In this document: piece by piece, positions 52,098 to 61,583 of the stretch | Numbering within the stretch: position 1 is the first letter of the stretch | Layout: each line of letters opens with the position of its first letter | From: Bradyrhizobium algeriense | Lineage (GTDB): Bacteria > Pseudomonadota > Alphaproteobacteria > Rhizobiales > Xanthobacteraceae | Length of the DNA: 64,000 nucleotides | Direction: 5' to 3' | Assembly (NCBI RefSeq): GCF_003062295.1 | Contig: NZ_PYCN01000031.1 | Location: 1 to 64,000, forward strand | Program-made: the position numbers and the translations under genes | Notes under the pieces: model-generated | Seen by the model: only the letters and a program-made list of their open reading frames with translations | Told to the model about the DNA's origin: nothing | Databases searched by the model: none

Positions 52098-52120
52098 AAC
52101 GATGGCTGCCGCGTTTATCC

Positions 52121-52204
52121 ACGCCGTCATTCCGGGATGGTCCGAAGGACCAGACCCGGAATCTCGAGATTCCGGGTTCGCTTCGCGCCCCGGAATGACG
52201 GAGA
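52121..52204. repeat. Palindromic repeat, cgtcattccgggatggtccg family, inside an operon
   Basis: cgtcattccgggatggtccg at the left and the inverse cgcgccccggaatgacg at the right, with an inner ggaatctcgagattcc dyad. It lies between the binding-protein stop (52097) and permease start (52215) and reads open in the permease frame. Confidence 0.72.
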
Positions 52205-52214
52205 GAGTTTTCGC

Positions 52215-53930
52215 ATGACCACCATCACCACTACCGACGCCCCAAGATCCCACATCGACTGGACAAAACCCGTCCTGTGGCTGTTCGCCGCCTTCATGAT
52301 CGTGCTCATCGTGCTGCCGATGTCGTGGCTGGCGGTTTTCGCGTTCACGGACAAGGCACGGCATCCGACGCTGCAGAACTTCGTCACGCTGTTCACCGAC
52401 CCGGCGTTCCTCGATCCGCTGCTGACGACCGCGATCATCGCCACCACCTCGGCCGTGGTCTGCTGCCTGGTCGCAGCTCCGATCGGCTGGCTGGTGTCGC
52501 GCACCGACATGCCGGGGCGGCAGACGATCCGCGCGCTGGTGACGGCCTCTTTTGTCACGCCGCCGTTTCTCGGCGCGGTCGCCTGGGAATTGCTGGCAGC
52601 GCCCAACAGCGGATTGTTGAACCAGCTCTATCGCTATCTCACCGGCGCCGAAGATCCGCTGTTCGACATTTATTCACTGACCGGACTGATCTTCGTGATC
52701 TCCTGCTATACCTTTCCATTCGTGTTCGTGCTGGTCGCCAACGCGCTCGACAACATGCCGGGCGAGTTGGAGGATGCCTCCGCCATCCTTGGCGGCAAGG
52801 CCTGGACCACGGCACGGCGCGTCACGATTCCCTTGGCGCTGCCCGCGTTGGTCGCGGGCGCCCTGATCGCTTTCCTGCAGGCGATGACGCTGTTCGGATC
52901 GCCCGCGATCCTGGCGCTGCCGGCCGGCTTCCACACCATGACGACAAAGATCTGGAGCCTGTTCCAGTATCCGCCAAAACTCGAACTTGCGGCGGCCGCC
53001 GCCGTACCGCTGCTGCTGCTGACGATATTGCTGCTGCAGGGCCAGAAGTTTTTGCTCGGCCGCCGCGGCTTCTCCGTGGTCGGTGGCAAATACGGCGCGC
53101 CGCGGCCGATCGAGATGAAGGGATGGCGCTGGGTGGCGCTGGCGTTTTGTCTGCTCGTGCTGCTCAATCCTGTGTTCCTGCCCTATTTCGCGCTGCTCAA
53201 CGCGGCGTTCTCGCCGAACGCGACCACGCTGGTGACGCCATCGACGGCGACCCTGCACAACATCGTGTTCGTGTTCACCGAATTGTCGTCGACCCAGCTC
53301 GCGCTGAAGAACACCGTGATCCTGGGCGCATCGACGGCGACCATCGGCACGCTTCTCGCCCTCGTCGTCGCCTATGTCACGACCCGGCGCGTGATCGCGA
53401 GCCATCGCGTGCTCGGCTTTCTCGCGACCGCCCCCGTCGCGGTGCCCGGCATCGTGCTCGGCGTCGGGCTGTTTTTGAGCTACACGCGACCGCCCTTCGT
53501 ACTCTACGGCACGCTGTGGATCCTGCTGCTGGCGTTCCTTACCATCAATCTGCCGTCGGCCTATCAGCAATTGCAGGCGGCGTTCGCGACCATTCATCCC
53601 GAGCTGGAAGACGCCAGCCGCATCCTCGGCGCGACGCGGCTGCAGACGCTACGCCAGATCACCGCGCCGTTGCTGCGCACCGGCGTGATCGCGACCTGGT
53701 GCTTCATCTTCATCGGCGTGATGCGGGAGCTATCCGCGGCGATCGTGCTGTTCACCTCGCAGACCAAGGTGCTGTCGGTATTGATTTACGACCTCAACGA
53801 AAGCGGCGATCTCGCCGCCATCTCGGTGCTCGGCATCGCGATGCTGGTGATTACATTTGCGGTAGTGCTGGCGGTGAACCGGATTCCGGTGTTCGGCGGC
53901 GGCGCCGCGGCGAGGCTGAGGAATAGTTAG
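52215..53930 (+). CDS. ABC importer permease, fused double unit (FbpB-like)
   Basis: A 571-residue inner-membrane protein with about 12 helices made of two homologous permease units. Each has its EAA-type cytosolic loop (ELEDASAILGGKAWTTARRVTIPLALPAL and ELEDASRILGATRLQTLRQITAPLL). Such fusions are typical of iron- or polyamine-type importers. ATG 52215 has GGAGAG 8 bp upstream; the open frame upstream is only the repeat. It completes the operon with the ATPase at 49944 and binding protein at 51030. Confidence 0.93.
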   Translation: MTTITTTDAPRSHIDWTKPVLWLFAAFMIVLIVLPMSWLAVFAFTDKARHPTLQNFVTLFTDPAFLDPLLTTAIIATTSAVVCCLVAAPIGWLVSRTDMPGRQTIRALVTASFVTPPFLGAVAWELLAAPNSGLLNQLYRYLTGAEDPLFDIYSLTGLIFVISCYTFPFVFVLVANALDNMPGELEDASAILGGKAWTTARRVTIPLALPALVAGALIAFLQAMTLFGSPAILALPAGFHTMTTKIWSLFQYPPKLELAAAAAVPLLLLTILLLQGQKFLLGRRGFSVVGGKYGAPRPIEMKGWRWVALAFCLLVLLNPVFLPYFALLNAAFSPNATTLVTPSTATLHNIVFVFTELSSTQLALKNTVILGASTATIGTLLALVVAYVTTRRVIASHRVLGFLATAPVAVPGIVLGVGLFLSYTRPPFVLYGTLWILLLAFLTINLPSAYQQLQAAFATIHPELEDASRILGATRLQTLRQITAPLLRTGVIATWCFIFIGVMRELSAAIVLFTSQTKVLSVLIYDLNESGDLAAISVLGIAMLVITFAVVLAVNRIPVFGGGAAARLRNS

Positions 53931-53947
53931 GAGCGGCTCTATCGACA

Positions 53948-54068
53948 CGTCGTCCCTGCGAACGCAGGGACCCATAACCACCGCTCTTGATGGTGAAGTA
54001 AGCCGTCTCACGTTGTGCCCTTTACGCGGGCCGCGGCGTATGGGTCCCTGCGTTCGTAGGGACGACGG
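53948..54068. repeat. GTCCC-type palindromic repeat, copy 4
   Basis: Left arm cgtcgtccctgcgaacgcag then ggacccataacca; right arm cgcggcgtatgggtccctgc then gttcgtagggacgac. Same arms and spacing as copies 1 and 2. It separates the permease gene from the oligopeptidase gene. Confidence 0.76.
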
Positions 54069-54139
54069 TTAGCGCCTCTGGTAATCCGCCACGTTCGCCC
54101 CGATATAAGGCGCACATCATTGAGCCATACGAGGACCGC

Positions 54140-56257
54140 GTGACCCAAGCCGCCGCCAAAAAGCCTGCCCTATCGCCGCCGATCGCCCCGCGCCGCCCGC
54201 ACACCTTCACCACGCACGGCATTACGGTGACCGACGACTATGCGTGGCTGAAAGAGGCCAGATGGCAGGAGGTGCTGCGCGATCCCACGATCCTGGACCC
54301 GGATATCAGAAAGTATCTGGAAGCCGAGAACGACTACACCGAGAGCCTGCTCGGCCACACGGCGCCTTTGCAGAAGAAGCTGGTCGCGGAAATGCGCGGG
54401 CGGATCAAGGAGGATGATTCCAGCGTGCCCGCACCGGATGGCCCATTTGCTTATTTGCGAAAGTTCCGCGAGGGCGGGCAGCATGAACTGTTCGGGCGCA
54501 CGCCGCGCGATGGCGGCGACGTGCAGATCGTACTCGACGGCGACGCGCTGGCCGCCAGCCACGAGTACTTCAAGTTCGGCAGCGCGCGGCATTCGCATGA
54601 CCACAAACTGCAGGCGTGGAGCGCCGATACCAAGGGCTCGGAATATTTCTCGATCCGGGTGCGCGACTGGGTTGATGGCAAGGATCGCGACGACCTTGTC
54701 GAGGAGACCGACGGCGGCATTGTCTGGAGCAAGGATTGCAACAGCTTCTTTTACGTCAAGCTCGACGACAACCATCGCCCGATGCAGGTCTGGCGTCATA
54801 AGCTCGGCACGAAGCAGAGCGACGACACGCTGGTTTATGAGGAACAGGATTCCGGCTGGTTCACCCATCTGCATGAGAGCTCTTCCGGCCGCTTCTGCGT
54901 CATCGCCGGCGGCGACCACGAGACCTCGGAGCAGCGGCTGATCGACCTCGAACATCCCGAGGCGCCGCCGCGGCTGGTCGCGGCGCGCGAGGAAGGCGTG
55001 CAGTATTCGCTCGCCGACCGCGGCGATGAATTGTTCATTCTCACCAACGCCGACGACGCGATCGACTTCAAGGTCGTGACAGCGCCCCTCGCCGCGCCCG
55101 AACGCGCCAACTGGCGCGACCTGATTCCATATCGCGAGGGCGTCTATGTGCTCGACGTCGAGCTCTACGCCGGCCACATGGTGCGACTGGAGCGCGCCAA
55201 CGCACTGCCCGCGATCATCATCCGCGATCTCGCGACGGGCGAAGAGCACGCCATCGCCTTCGACGAGGCGGCCTACTCGCTCGACACCATGGGCAGCTAC
55301 GAGTTCGAGACCACCAATTTGCGGTTCTCCTATTCGTCGATGACGACGCCGGCGGAAGTCTATGATTACGACATGGCCACGCGGGCGCGCCTGCTGCGCA
55401 AGCGGCAGGAGATTCCGTCCGGCCACAACCCCGCCGACTACGTCACCACGCGCATCATGGCGACCTCGCATGACGGTGCGCTGGTGCCGGTCTCGATCCT
55501 GCACCGCAAGGATCTGGTACGCGACGGCAACGCGCCGCTGCTGCTCTACGGCTACGGCTCCTACGGCATGGCGATGCCGGCCTCATTCGCCGCCAACCGG
55601 CTGTCGCTGGTCGATCGCGGCTTTGTCTATGCGATCGCGCATATCCGCGGCGGCGCGGATAAAGGCTGGGGCTGGTATCTCGACGGCAAGCGCGAGAAGA
55701 AGACGAACTCGTTCGATGATTTCGCAGCTTCAGGCCGCGCGCTGATCGAGGCGAAGTACACCAGCGCAAAGCGCATCGTCGGCCATGGCGGCAGCGCCGG
55801 CGGCATGCTGATGGGCGCGGTCGCCAACCGATCAGGTGAATTGTTCGCGGGTATCGTCGCCGAGGTGCCGTTCGTTGATGTGCTCAACACGATGCTCGAC
55901 GACACGCTGCCGCTGACGCCGCCGGAATGGCCGGAATGGGGCAATCCGATCGAGAGCGAAAAGGACTTTCGCACCATTTTGTCGTACTCGCCCTACGACA
56001 ACCTCGCGGCAAAGGAGTATCCCGCGATCCTGGCGATGGGTGGACTGACCGATCCGCGCGTCACCTATTGGGAGCCCGCGAAATGGATCGCGCGGCTGCG
56101 CCCGACCATGAGCGGCGGCGGCCCGGTGCTGCTGCGCACCAACATGGGCGCCGGCCACGGCGGCGCATCGGGGCGGTTCAACCGGCTTGATGAAGTCGCG
56201 ATCGCCTATGCGTTCGCGTTGTGGGCGGTGGGGCTGGCTGACAAGGCTGGGGTCTGA
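54140..56257 (+). CDS. S9 family oligopeptidase (oligopeptidase B-like)
   Basis: A 705-residue serine peptidase with an N-terminal seven-bladed beta-propeller (about residues 70-410) gating a C-terminal alpha/beta hydrolase. Nucleophile Ser552 lies in GGSAGG, the catalytic His is His673 in GAGHGGAS, and the Asp is in GGLTDPRV. The GVVAEVPFVDVLNTMLD-type segment is typical of oligopeptidase B, which cuts after Lys or Arg in short peptides. The start is GTG 54140 behind GAGG. It is cytosolic and monocistronic. Confidence 0.92.
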   Translation: MTQAAAKKPALSPPIAPRRPHTFTTHGITVTDDYAWLKEARWQEVLRDPTILDPDIRKYLEAENDYTESLLGHTAPLQKKLVAEMRGRIKEDDSSVPAPDGPFAYLRKFREGGQHELFGRTPRDGGDVQIVLDGDALAASHEYFKFGSARHSHDHKLQAWSADTKGSEYFSIRVRDWVDGKDRDDLVEETDGGIVWSKDCNSFFYVKLDDNHRPMQVWRHKLGTKQSDDTLVYEEQDSGWFTHLHESSSGRFCVIAGGDHETSEQRLIDLEHPEAPPRLVAAREEGVQYSLADRGDELFILTNADDAIDFKVVTAPLAAPERANWRDLIPYREGVYVLDVELYAGHMVRLERANALPAIIIRDLATGEEHAIAFDEAAYSLDTMGSYEFETTNLRFSYSSMTTPAEVYDYDMATRARLLRKRQEIPSGHNPADYVTTRIMATSHDGALVPVSILHRKDLVRDGNAPLLLYGYGSYGMAMPASFAANRLSLVDRGFVYAIAHIRGGADKGWGWYLDGKREKKTNSFDDFAASGRALIEAKYTSAKRIVGHGGSAGGMLMGAVANRSGELFAGIVAEVPFVDVLNTMLDDTLPLTPPEWPEWGNPIESEKDFRTILSYSPYDNLAAKEYPAILAMGGLTDPRVTYWEPAKWIARLRPTMSGGGPVLLRTNMGAGHGGASGRFNRLDEVAIAYAFALWAVGLADKAGV

Positions 56258-56267
56258 GTTGCTCCAT

Positions 56268-56294
56268 CTCCCCCGGCGCTACGCGCCGGGGGAG
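56268..56294. terminator. Bidirectional hairpin between convergent genes
   Basis: ctcccccggcgc and gcgccgggggag form a perfect 12-bp stem with a 3-nt loop, 10 bp after the oligopeptidase stop and 16 bp from the aldehyde dehydrogenase stop. No T-run, so likely Rho-aided or a repeat arm. Confidence 0.5.
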
Positions 56295-56309
56295 GGAACC
56301 CGCAACTCG

Positions 56310-57752
56310 TTACGGCATGGTATAAGCCGTCTTGACCGTCGTGTAGAACTCGGCGGCGTAGCGGCCCTGTTCACGGGCGCCGAAGCTGGAGCCCTTTCGG
56401 CCACCGAACGGCACGTGGTAATCGACGCCGGCGATCGGCAGGTTCACCATCACCATGCCGGCTTCGGAATTGCGTTTGAAGTCGCTGGCATATTTCAGAC
56501 TGGTGGTGCAGATGCCGGATGACAGGCCAAAATCGGTGTCGTTCGCGGTCGCCAGGGCTTCGGCATAATCCTTGACCCTGATGACCGCAGCCACCGGCCC
56601 GAATATTTCCTCGCGCGCGATCCGCATCGTGTTGGTCACGCCGGTGAACAATGCCGGTTGCAGATAGAAGCCGGGCGTCGCGCGATTGAGACGCTCGCCA
56701 CCGAAGGCAAGCTTGGCGCCTTCGTCCTTGCCGATGCTGATATATTTGAGATCCTGATCGAGCTGGCTCTGATCTACCACCGGGCCGATATCCGTGCCGG
56801 CCGTGACGGCGTCGTCGACCTTCAGGCCGCGCATCCGCTCGGTGAGGGCCTCCACGAATTTGTCGTGGATGCCGGCGGTGACGATCAGCCGCGAGGCGGC
56901 CGTGCAACGCTGCCCGGTGGAAAAGAACGCGCTATTGGCGGCACATTCCACCGCGACCTTCAGATCCGCGTCATCCAGAACGACCAGCGGATTCTTGCCG
57001 CCCATCTCCAGCTGAAACTTCTTCATCGGCCGCGAAGCAATGCAGGCTGCCGCGACCTTCTGGCCGGTGGCCACCGATCCCGTGAAACTGATGGCCGCCA
57101 CGTCGGGATGCTCCAGCAAGACCGCGCCGACTTCAGAACCGCGTCCGATCACGAGGTTGAGCACGCCCTTGGGCAAGCCCGCCCGGTGTAAAATATCGAC
57201 CAGCGCCCAGGTCGAGCCCGGGACGAGATCGGCTGGCTTGATCACCACGGTGTTGCCATAGGCCAGCGCTGGCGCGATCTTCCAGGCCGGAATCGCGATC
57301 GGGAAATTCCACGGTGTGATCAGGCCGACAACACCCAGCGCTTCGCGCGTGATCTCGATGTCGATGCCGGGCCGCACGGAAGCGAGTTTCTCGCCCGCCA
57401 TCCGCAGGCATTCGCCGGCAAAGAACGCAAAGATCTGGCCGGCGCGCGCGACTTCGCCGATGCCTTCCGGCAGCGTCTTTCCTTCTTCGCGTGACAACAG
57501 CCGGCCCAGTTCGTCCTTACGCGCAAGGATTTCGTCCGAAGCCTTCTTCAGAACGTCGTAGCGCAGTTGCGGCGTCGATCGCGACCACGTCGGGAATGCG
57601 GCCTTTGCAGCGGCAATCGCAGCCTCCGCTTGCGCGCGCGTGCCGCGCACCGCTTGACCTACGATGTCCTTGGTATCGGATGGATTGACGTTCGGCGCGC
57701 GCGCGCCATCGGACAACCATTCGCCGTCGATCAGATTGTTGAACATCAGCAT
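56310..57752 (-). CDS. NAD(P)-dependent aldehyde dehydrogenase in sugar-acid operon
   Basis: A 480-residue aldehyde dehydrogenase: GFITPWNFPIAIPAWK-type coenzyme segment (here GLITPWNFP), base Glu in LEMGGKNP, nucleophile Cys in FFSTGQRCTA. Patterns resemble alpha-ketoglutarate semialdehyde dehydrogenases, and glycolaldehyde or succinate semialdehyde are other candidates. It is the last gene of the minus-strand cluster with RraA-type, lactonase and dehydratase genes, so its likely job is to oxidise the aldehyde product of sugar-acid breakdown. Confidence 0.9.
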   Translation of the reverse strand: MLMFNNLIDGEWLSDGARAPNVNPSDTKDIVGQAVRGTRAQAEAAIAAAKAAFPTWSRSTPQLRYDVLKKASDEILARKDELGRLLSREEGKTLPEGIGEVARAGQIFAFFAGECLRMAGEKLASVRPGIDIEITREALGVVGLITPWNFPIAIPAWKIAPALAYGNTVVIKPADLVPGSTWALVDILHRAGLPKGVLNLVIGRGSEVGAVLLEHPDVAAISFTGSVATGQKVAAACIASRPMKKFQLEMGGKNPLVVLDDADLKVAVECAANSAFFSTGQRCTAASRLIVTAGIHDKFVEALTERMRGLKVDDAVTAGTDIGPVVDQSQLDQDLKYISIGKDEGAKLAFGGERLNRATPGFYLQPALFTGVTNTMRIAREEIFGPVAAVIRVKDYAEALATANDTDFGLSSGICTTSLKYASDFKRNSEAGMVMVNLPIAGVDYHVPFGGRKGSSFGAREQGRYAAEFYTTVKTAYTMP

Positions 57753-57804
57753 GATGTGGACTCACTGTTAGAGAAAAAGCGTTCGGTGCCGGTCAGCGGA
57801 CATT

Positions 57805-58524
57805 TTATCGCCCATTCGCCTTCCGCCAAGCGGCAAAATCCCTTGACGTCTGCTCGTCGGTTGCCGGATAGAGGCCAAGGATCGAGCGGCCCTTGCGGAC
57901 CTCCTGCGTAACAAAATCCTCGAACGCGGTCATCTCGACGGCTTCGTCCGCGATCTCATCCGCCAGATGCGCGGGGATCACGATCACGCCGTCGCTGTCG
58001 CCGAGGATGACGTCGCCGGGAAACACCGGCGCGTCGCCGCAGCCGATCGGGACGTTGATCTCGATTGCCTGATGCAGCGTCAAATTGGTCGGCGCGCTCG
58101 GGCGGTGGTGATAGGCGGGGAAGCCGAGGGCCGCGATTTCGGCGGAATCGCGAAAACCGCCATCGGTGATCACGCCGGCGCAGCCGCGCTGCATCAGCCG
58201 CGTCACCAGGATGGCGCCGGCGGACGCCGCTCGCGCATCCTTGCGGCTGTCCATGACCAGCACCGCGCCAACAGGGCAATCCTCGATCGCCTTGCGCTGG
58301 GGGTGAGCGCGATCACGAAACACGTCGATCTTGTTGAGATCCTCGCGCGCCGGCATGTAGCGCAGCGTAAAGGCTTCGCCGACCAGCACCGCCTGATCGG
58401 GGCCGAGCGGGTGCACGTCCTGGATCATCTGGATGCGAAAGCCGCGCTTGAACAGCGCGGTGGCGACGGTGGCGGTGGAGACCGTCTTGAGTTTGTTGCG
58501 GGTGGCGTCGCTCAGTTTTGTCAT
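57805..58524 (-). CDS. RraA-type protein, probable class II pyruvate-aldolase-like
   Basis: A 239-residue member of the RraA/HMG-CHA aldolase family. The Mg-site and substrate residues of the aldolase subgroup are present: D121-GGF-R125-D126. The family is often named RNase E regulator, but most members outside enterobacteria are linked to metabolism. ATG 58524 is chosen; upstream frame is a repeat. It lies between the lactonase and aldehyde dehydrogenase genes, so cleavage of a 2-keto-3-deoxy acid to pyruvate and an aldehyde is proposed. RNA regulation cannot be excluded. Confidence 0.8.
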   Translation of the reverse strand: MTKLSDATRNKLKTVSTATVATALFKRGFRIQMIQDVHPLGPDQAVLVGEAFTLRYMPAREDLNKIDVFRDRAHPQRKAIEDCPVGAVLVMDSRKDARAASAGAILVTRLMQRGCAGVITDGGFRDSAEIAALGFPAYHHRPSAPTNLTLHQAIEINVPIGCGDAPVFPGDVILGDSDGVIVIPAHLADEIADEAVEMTAFEDFVTQEVRKGRSILGLYPATDEQTSRDFAAWRKANGR

Positions 58525-58535
58525 AGCTTTCTCGC

Positions 58536-58585
58536 TTTCTTCGTCATCATTCCGGGGCGCTCGCGTTACCGAGCGAACCCGGAAC
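58536..58585. repeat. Short cgtcattccgggg-type palindromic repeat
   Basis: Contains cgtcatcattccggggcgct and the inverse tgttccgggt-type end (cgaacccggaacgac). A truncated relative of 22275-22400 and 52121-52204. It lies between the SMP-30 and RraA-type genes. Confidence 0.55.
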
Positions 58586-58596
58586 GACAGGATCAA

Positions 58597-59688
58597 TCAA
58601 ACCGCCCCATGCGATTCCACATACAGCGCGTAGACCGAGTGGCAGCTCGTCATATAAAGGCGATTGTTCTTCGGGCCGCCGAAGGTGAGATTGGCGCAGC
58701 GCTCCGGCAGGCGGATATGGGCGAGCGGCTTGCCGGCGGGGCTGAACACCATGACGCCGTCGAGATCCTCGGACTTGCCCTTGAGCTGGAACACTTTTCG
58801 GCCGCCGACATCCGAGGGCTCCGGTTGCAGCGCGCCGTTGGAGCCCCAGCCGCACCACAGATTGCCATCGCGGTCGACACGGAAACCGTCGAGCGCGCCC
58901 TGGTCGGCAGCGTCGATCAGCTTGGTCTTGCCGCCCACCGTGCCGTCGTCGTTGACGTCAAAACTCCAGATGCTTCGGTTCGGCGTGCCCTTCCACTCCA
59001 CGACATAGAGCTTCTTTTCGTCCGGCGAGAACGCGAGCCCGTTGGGATTGACGATGTCGGTAATGACGGCGGTGAGTTTGCCGTCCTTGGTGAGGCGATA
59101 GACGTTGGTGGTGGCCTGCTCGGGCTTTTCCTTCTTGCCTTCCCACTCGCCGTTGATGCCAAACAAGGGATCGGTGAACCAGATGGTGTCGTCGGACTTG
59201 ACCACAATATCATTGGGCGCGTTCAGCCGCTTGCCCTCGAACTTGTCGGCGAGCACGGTGATCTTGCCGTCCTTCTCGGTGCGGGTGACGCGGCGGGTGA
59301 CCGAATGCTCGCAGGTGACGAGCCGGCCCTGGCGGTCGCGGGCGTTGCCGTTGGCGTAATTGGCGTTGGCGCGGAAGACGCTGGTCTGGTTGGTCTTCTC
59401 GTCGAACTTCATGATGCGGTTGTTCGGGATGTCGGAGTACAGGAGATAGCCCCCCTCGGGGAAGTATGCCGGCCCTTCGGCCCAGCGCATGCCGGTCGCG
59501 ACCTGTTCGACCGTCGAGGAATAGATCCGGTACTTTGCAAAGCTGGGATCGAGGATCTGCACCGCCGGATCGGGATAGCGCTGGTTCGGGGTGAAGGGGA
59601 ATGATTGCGCAGCCGCGCTGCGGGCGAGCAGCGTGGAAGCAGCGGCGGCGCCGGCCCCTGCGAGCAGGTTGCGTCGATTCATATTCAT
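58597..59688 (-). CDS. SMP-30/gluconolactonase-type lactonase, Tat-exported
   Basis: A 363-residue six-bladed beta-propeller hydrolase of the SMP-30/LRE type, metal-dependent. An N-terminal Tat signal (MNRRNLLAGAG, then RSAAAQ) puts it in the periplasm. Conserved segments are GPAYFPEGGYLLYSD, NAPNDIVVKSDDTIWFTDP and NPNGLAFSPDEKKLYV (metal-ligand Asn and Asp). It probably opens an aldonolactone before uptake by the adjacent importer. GGAGG lies 7 bp before ATG 59688. Confidence 0.88.
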   Translation of the reverse strand: MNMNRRNLLAGAGAAAASTLLARSAAAQSFPFTPNQRYPDPAVQILDPSFAKYRIYSSTVEQVATGMRWAEGPAYFPEGGYLLYSDIPNNRIMKFDEKTNQTSVFRANANYANGNARDRQGRLVTCEHSVTRRVTRTEKDGKITVLADKFEGKRLNAPNDIVVKSDDTIWFTDPLFGINGEWEGKKEKPEQATTNVYRLTKDGKLTAVITDIVNPNGLAFSPDEKKLYVVEWKGTPNRSIWSFDVNDDGTVGGKTKLIDAADQGALDGFRVDRDGNLWCGWGSNGALQPEPSDVGGRKVFQLKGKSEDLDGVMVFSPAGKPLAHIRLPERCANLTFGGPKNNRLYMTSCHSVYALYVESHGAV

Positions 59689-59737
59689 TGGTCGTCCTCC
59701 CCTGTGATGCTTTTATGTTGGGTCTCTTCGTCTATCC

Positions 59738-59822
59738 ACGTCATTGCGAGGAGCGTAGCGACGAAGCAATCCATTCTTTCTTTGTGCCGTGAGATGGATT
59801 GCTTCGCTACGCTCGCAATGAC
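59738..59822. repeat. Palindromic repeat, cgtcattgcgag family, copy 2
   Basis: cacgtcattgcgaggagcgt and the inverse acgctcgcaatgacgt around gaagcaatccattc and gatggattgcttc. The same as 15470-15556. It lies between the dehydratase stop and lactonase start, within an otherwise compact cluster. Confidence 0.74.
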
Positions 59823-59846
59823 GTATTACCGCTAGACGTCCTATGG

Positions 59847-61583
59847 CTAGTAAATCGCAGGCTCCTCCACCGGCGCCCCAAACCCGGTCTCCAGAAAATC
59901 GAAGTCGCAGCCTTCATTGGCCTGCTTGATATGCTTAGTGAACATCCAGCCATAGCCGCGCTCGTAGCGCGGCTCCGGCGCCTTCCATGCGGCACGGCGC
60001 TTTGCGAGTTCGGCTTCCGGGACATCGAGGTTGATGGTGCGGGCGTTGACGTCGAGCGTGATCTTGTCGCCGGTTCGCACCAGAGCCAGCGGGCCACCGA
60101 CATAGGATTCCGGTGAGACGTGCAGGATGCAGGCGCCGTAGCTGGTGCCGCTCATGCGCGCATCCGACAGCCGCACCATGTCGCGCACGCCCTGCTTCAC
60201 CAGTTTTGTCGGGATCGGCAGCATGCCCCACTCCGGCATGCCGGGCCCGCCCTGCGGCCCGGCATTGCGCAGGATCAGCACGTGATCGGCGGTGACGTCC
60301 AGATTCGGATCGTCGATCGCCTTCTTCATCGAGGGGTAATCGTCGAACACCAGCGCCGGGCCGGTGTGCTTGAGGAAACGCGGCTCGCAGGCGCTCGGCT
60401 TGATCACGCAGCCGTCGGGCGCGAGATTGCCCTTGAGCACGGCGAGCGCGCCCTCCTTGTAGATCGGGTCCTTCACGGTACGAATGACGTCATCATTATA
60501 GACTTCGGCCCGCGCGATGTTGTCGCCGAGCGTCTGGCCCGTCACCGTCATGACGTCGAGATGCAGATGCTCCCTGATGCGGCTCATCAGGCCCGGCAGG
60601 CCGCCGGCATAGAAGAAATCCTCCATCAGATATTTATCGCCGCTCGGGCGCACATTGGCGATCACGGGCACCTTGCGGCTGGCCTTTTCGAAATCGTCGA
60701 GCCCGATGTCCTGGCCGGCGCGACGCGCCTGCGCGATCAGATGGATGATCGCGTTGGTCGAGCAGCCCATCGCCATCGCAACCGTGATGGCGTTCTCGAA
60801 GGCTTTTCGGGTCTGGATTTTTTCCGGCGTCAAATCCTCCCACACCATCTCGACGATGCGGCGGCCGCATTCCGAGGCCATGCGGATGTGGCCGGCATCA
60901 GCGGCAGGGATCGAGGACGCACCCGGCAAGGTCATGCCGATCGATTCCGCAATCGCCGTCATGGTGGAGGCGGTGCCCATGGTCATGCAGGTGCCGTAGC
61001 TGCGGGCGATGCCCGCCTCGACATCGACCCAGTCCCTGTCGGAGATCTTTCCAGCGCGCCGCTCGTCCCAGTATTTCCAGGCGTCCGAGCCGGAGCCCAG
61101 CGTCTTGCCCTTCCAGTTGCCACGCAGCATCGGACCGGCCGGCAGATAGATCGTCGGGAGGTTCATGCTGGTGGCCCCTAACAGAAGGCCGGGCGTGGTC
61201 TTGTCGCAGCCGCCCATCAGCACCACACCGTCGACGGGATGGCCGCGCAGCAATTCCTCGGCGTCCATCGCCAGCATGTTGCGATAGAGCATGGTGGTCG
61301 GCTTCAGAAACGATTCCGACAGCGACAGCGCCGGCAGCTCCATCGGGAAGCCGCCCGCCATCAGGATGCCGCGCTTGACGTCGTCGACGCGCGATTTGAA
61401 ATGCATGTGGCAGGGCTGCGCGTCCGACCAGGTGTTAAGGATCGCGATAACAGGCCGGCCCTTCCATTCCTCCGGCGCGTAGCCCATCTGCATGGCGCGC
61501 GAGCGGTGGCCGAAAGCGCGAAGATCGTCGGGCGCGAACCAGCGCGCGCTGCGGAGGTCGTCGGGGTTCTTCTTGTTGGTCAT
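59847..61583 (-). CDS. IlvD/Edd-family sugar-acid dehydratase (L-arabinonate dehydratase-like)
   Basis: A 578-residue Fe-S dehydratase that removes water from an aldonate to give a 2-keto-3-deoxy acid. The three cluster Cys are C58 (SDAQPCH), C126 (GGCDKTTP) and C199 (GTCMTMGTAS). The N-terminus RWFAPDDLRAFGHRSR and lack of the IlvD-type branched-chain context support a sugar-acid dehydratase. ATG 61583 overlaps the permease stop by four bases (ATGA), so translation is coupled. Exact substrate not determined. Confidence 0.88.
   Translation of the reverse strand: MTNKKNPDDLRSARWFAPDDLRAFGHRSRAMQMGYAPEEWKGRPVIAILNTWSDAQPCHMHFKSRVDDVKRGILMAGGFPMELPALSLSESFLKPTTMLYRNMLAMDAEELLRGHPVDGVVLMGGCDKTTPGLLLGATSMNLPTIYLPAGPMLRGNWKGKTLGSGSDAWKYWDERRAGKISDRDWVDVEAGIARSYGTCMTMGTASTMTAIAESIGMTLPGASSIPAADAGHIRMASECGRRIVEMVWEDLTPEKIQTRKAFENAITVAMAMGCSTNAIIHLIAQARRAGQDIGLDDFEKASRKVPVIANVRPSGDKYLMEDFFYAGGLPGLMSRIREHLHLDVMTVTGQTLGDNIARAEVYNDDVIRTVKDPIYKEGALAVLKGNLAPDGCVIKPSACEPRFLKHTGPALVFDDYPSMKKAIDDPNLDVTADHVLILRNAGPQGGPGMPEWGMLPIPTKLVKQGVRDMVRLSDARMSGTSYGACILHVSPESYVGGPLALVRTGDKITLDVNARTINLDVPEAELAKRRAAWKAPEPRYERGYGWMFTKHIKQANEGCDFDFLETGFGAPVEEPAIY

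Noticed and set aside
52277..53926. A 549-codon plus-strand frame overlapping the fused permease
   Set aside because: It is a +1/+2 shadow of the permease, without hydrophobic segments, and the permease frame has both EAA loops.
48488..53930. A 2-aminoethylphosphonate uptake and PhnW cluster
   Set aside because: The class V aminotransferase has the alanine/serine-glyoxylate pattern instead of the PhnW pattern, and a repeat and about 270 bp separate it from the importer genes.
57967..59604. A 545-codon plus-strand frame across the RraA-type and lactonase genes
   Set aside because: It spans two real genes and their gap on the other strand and has no recognisable motifs.
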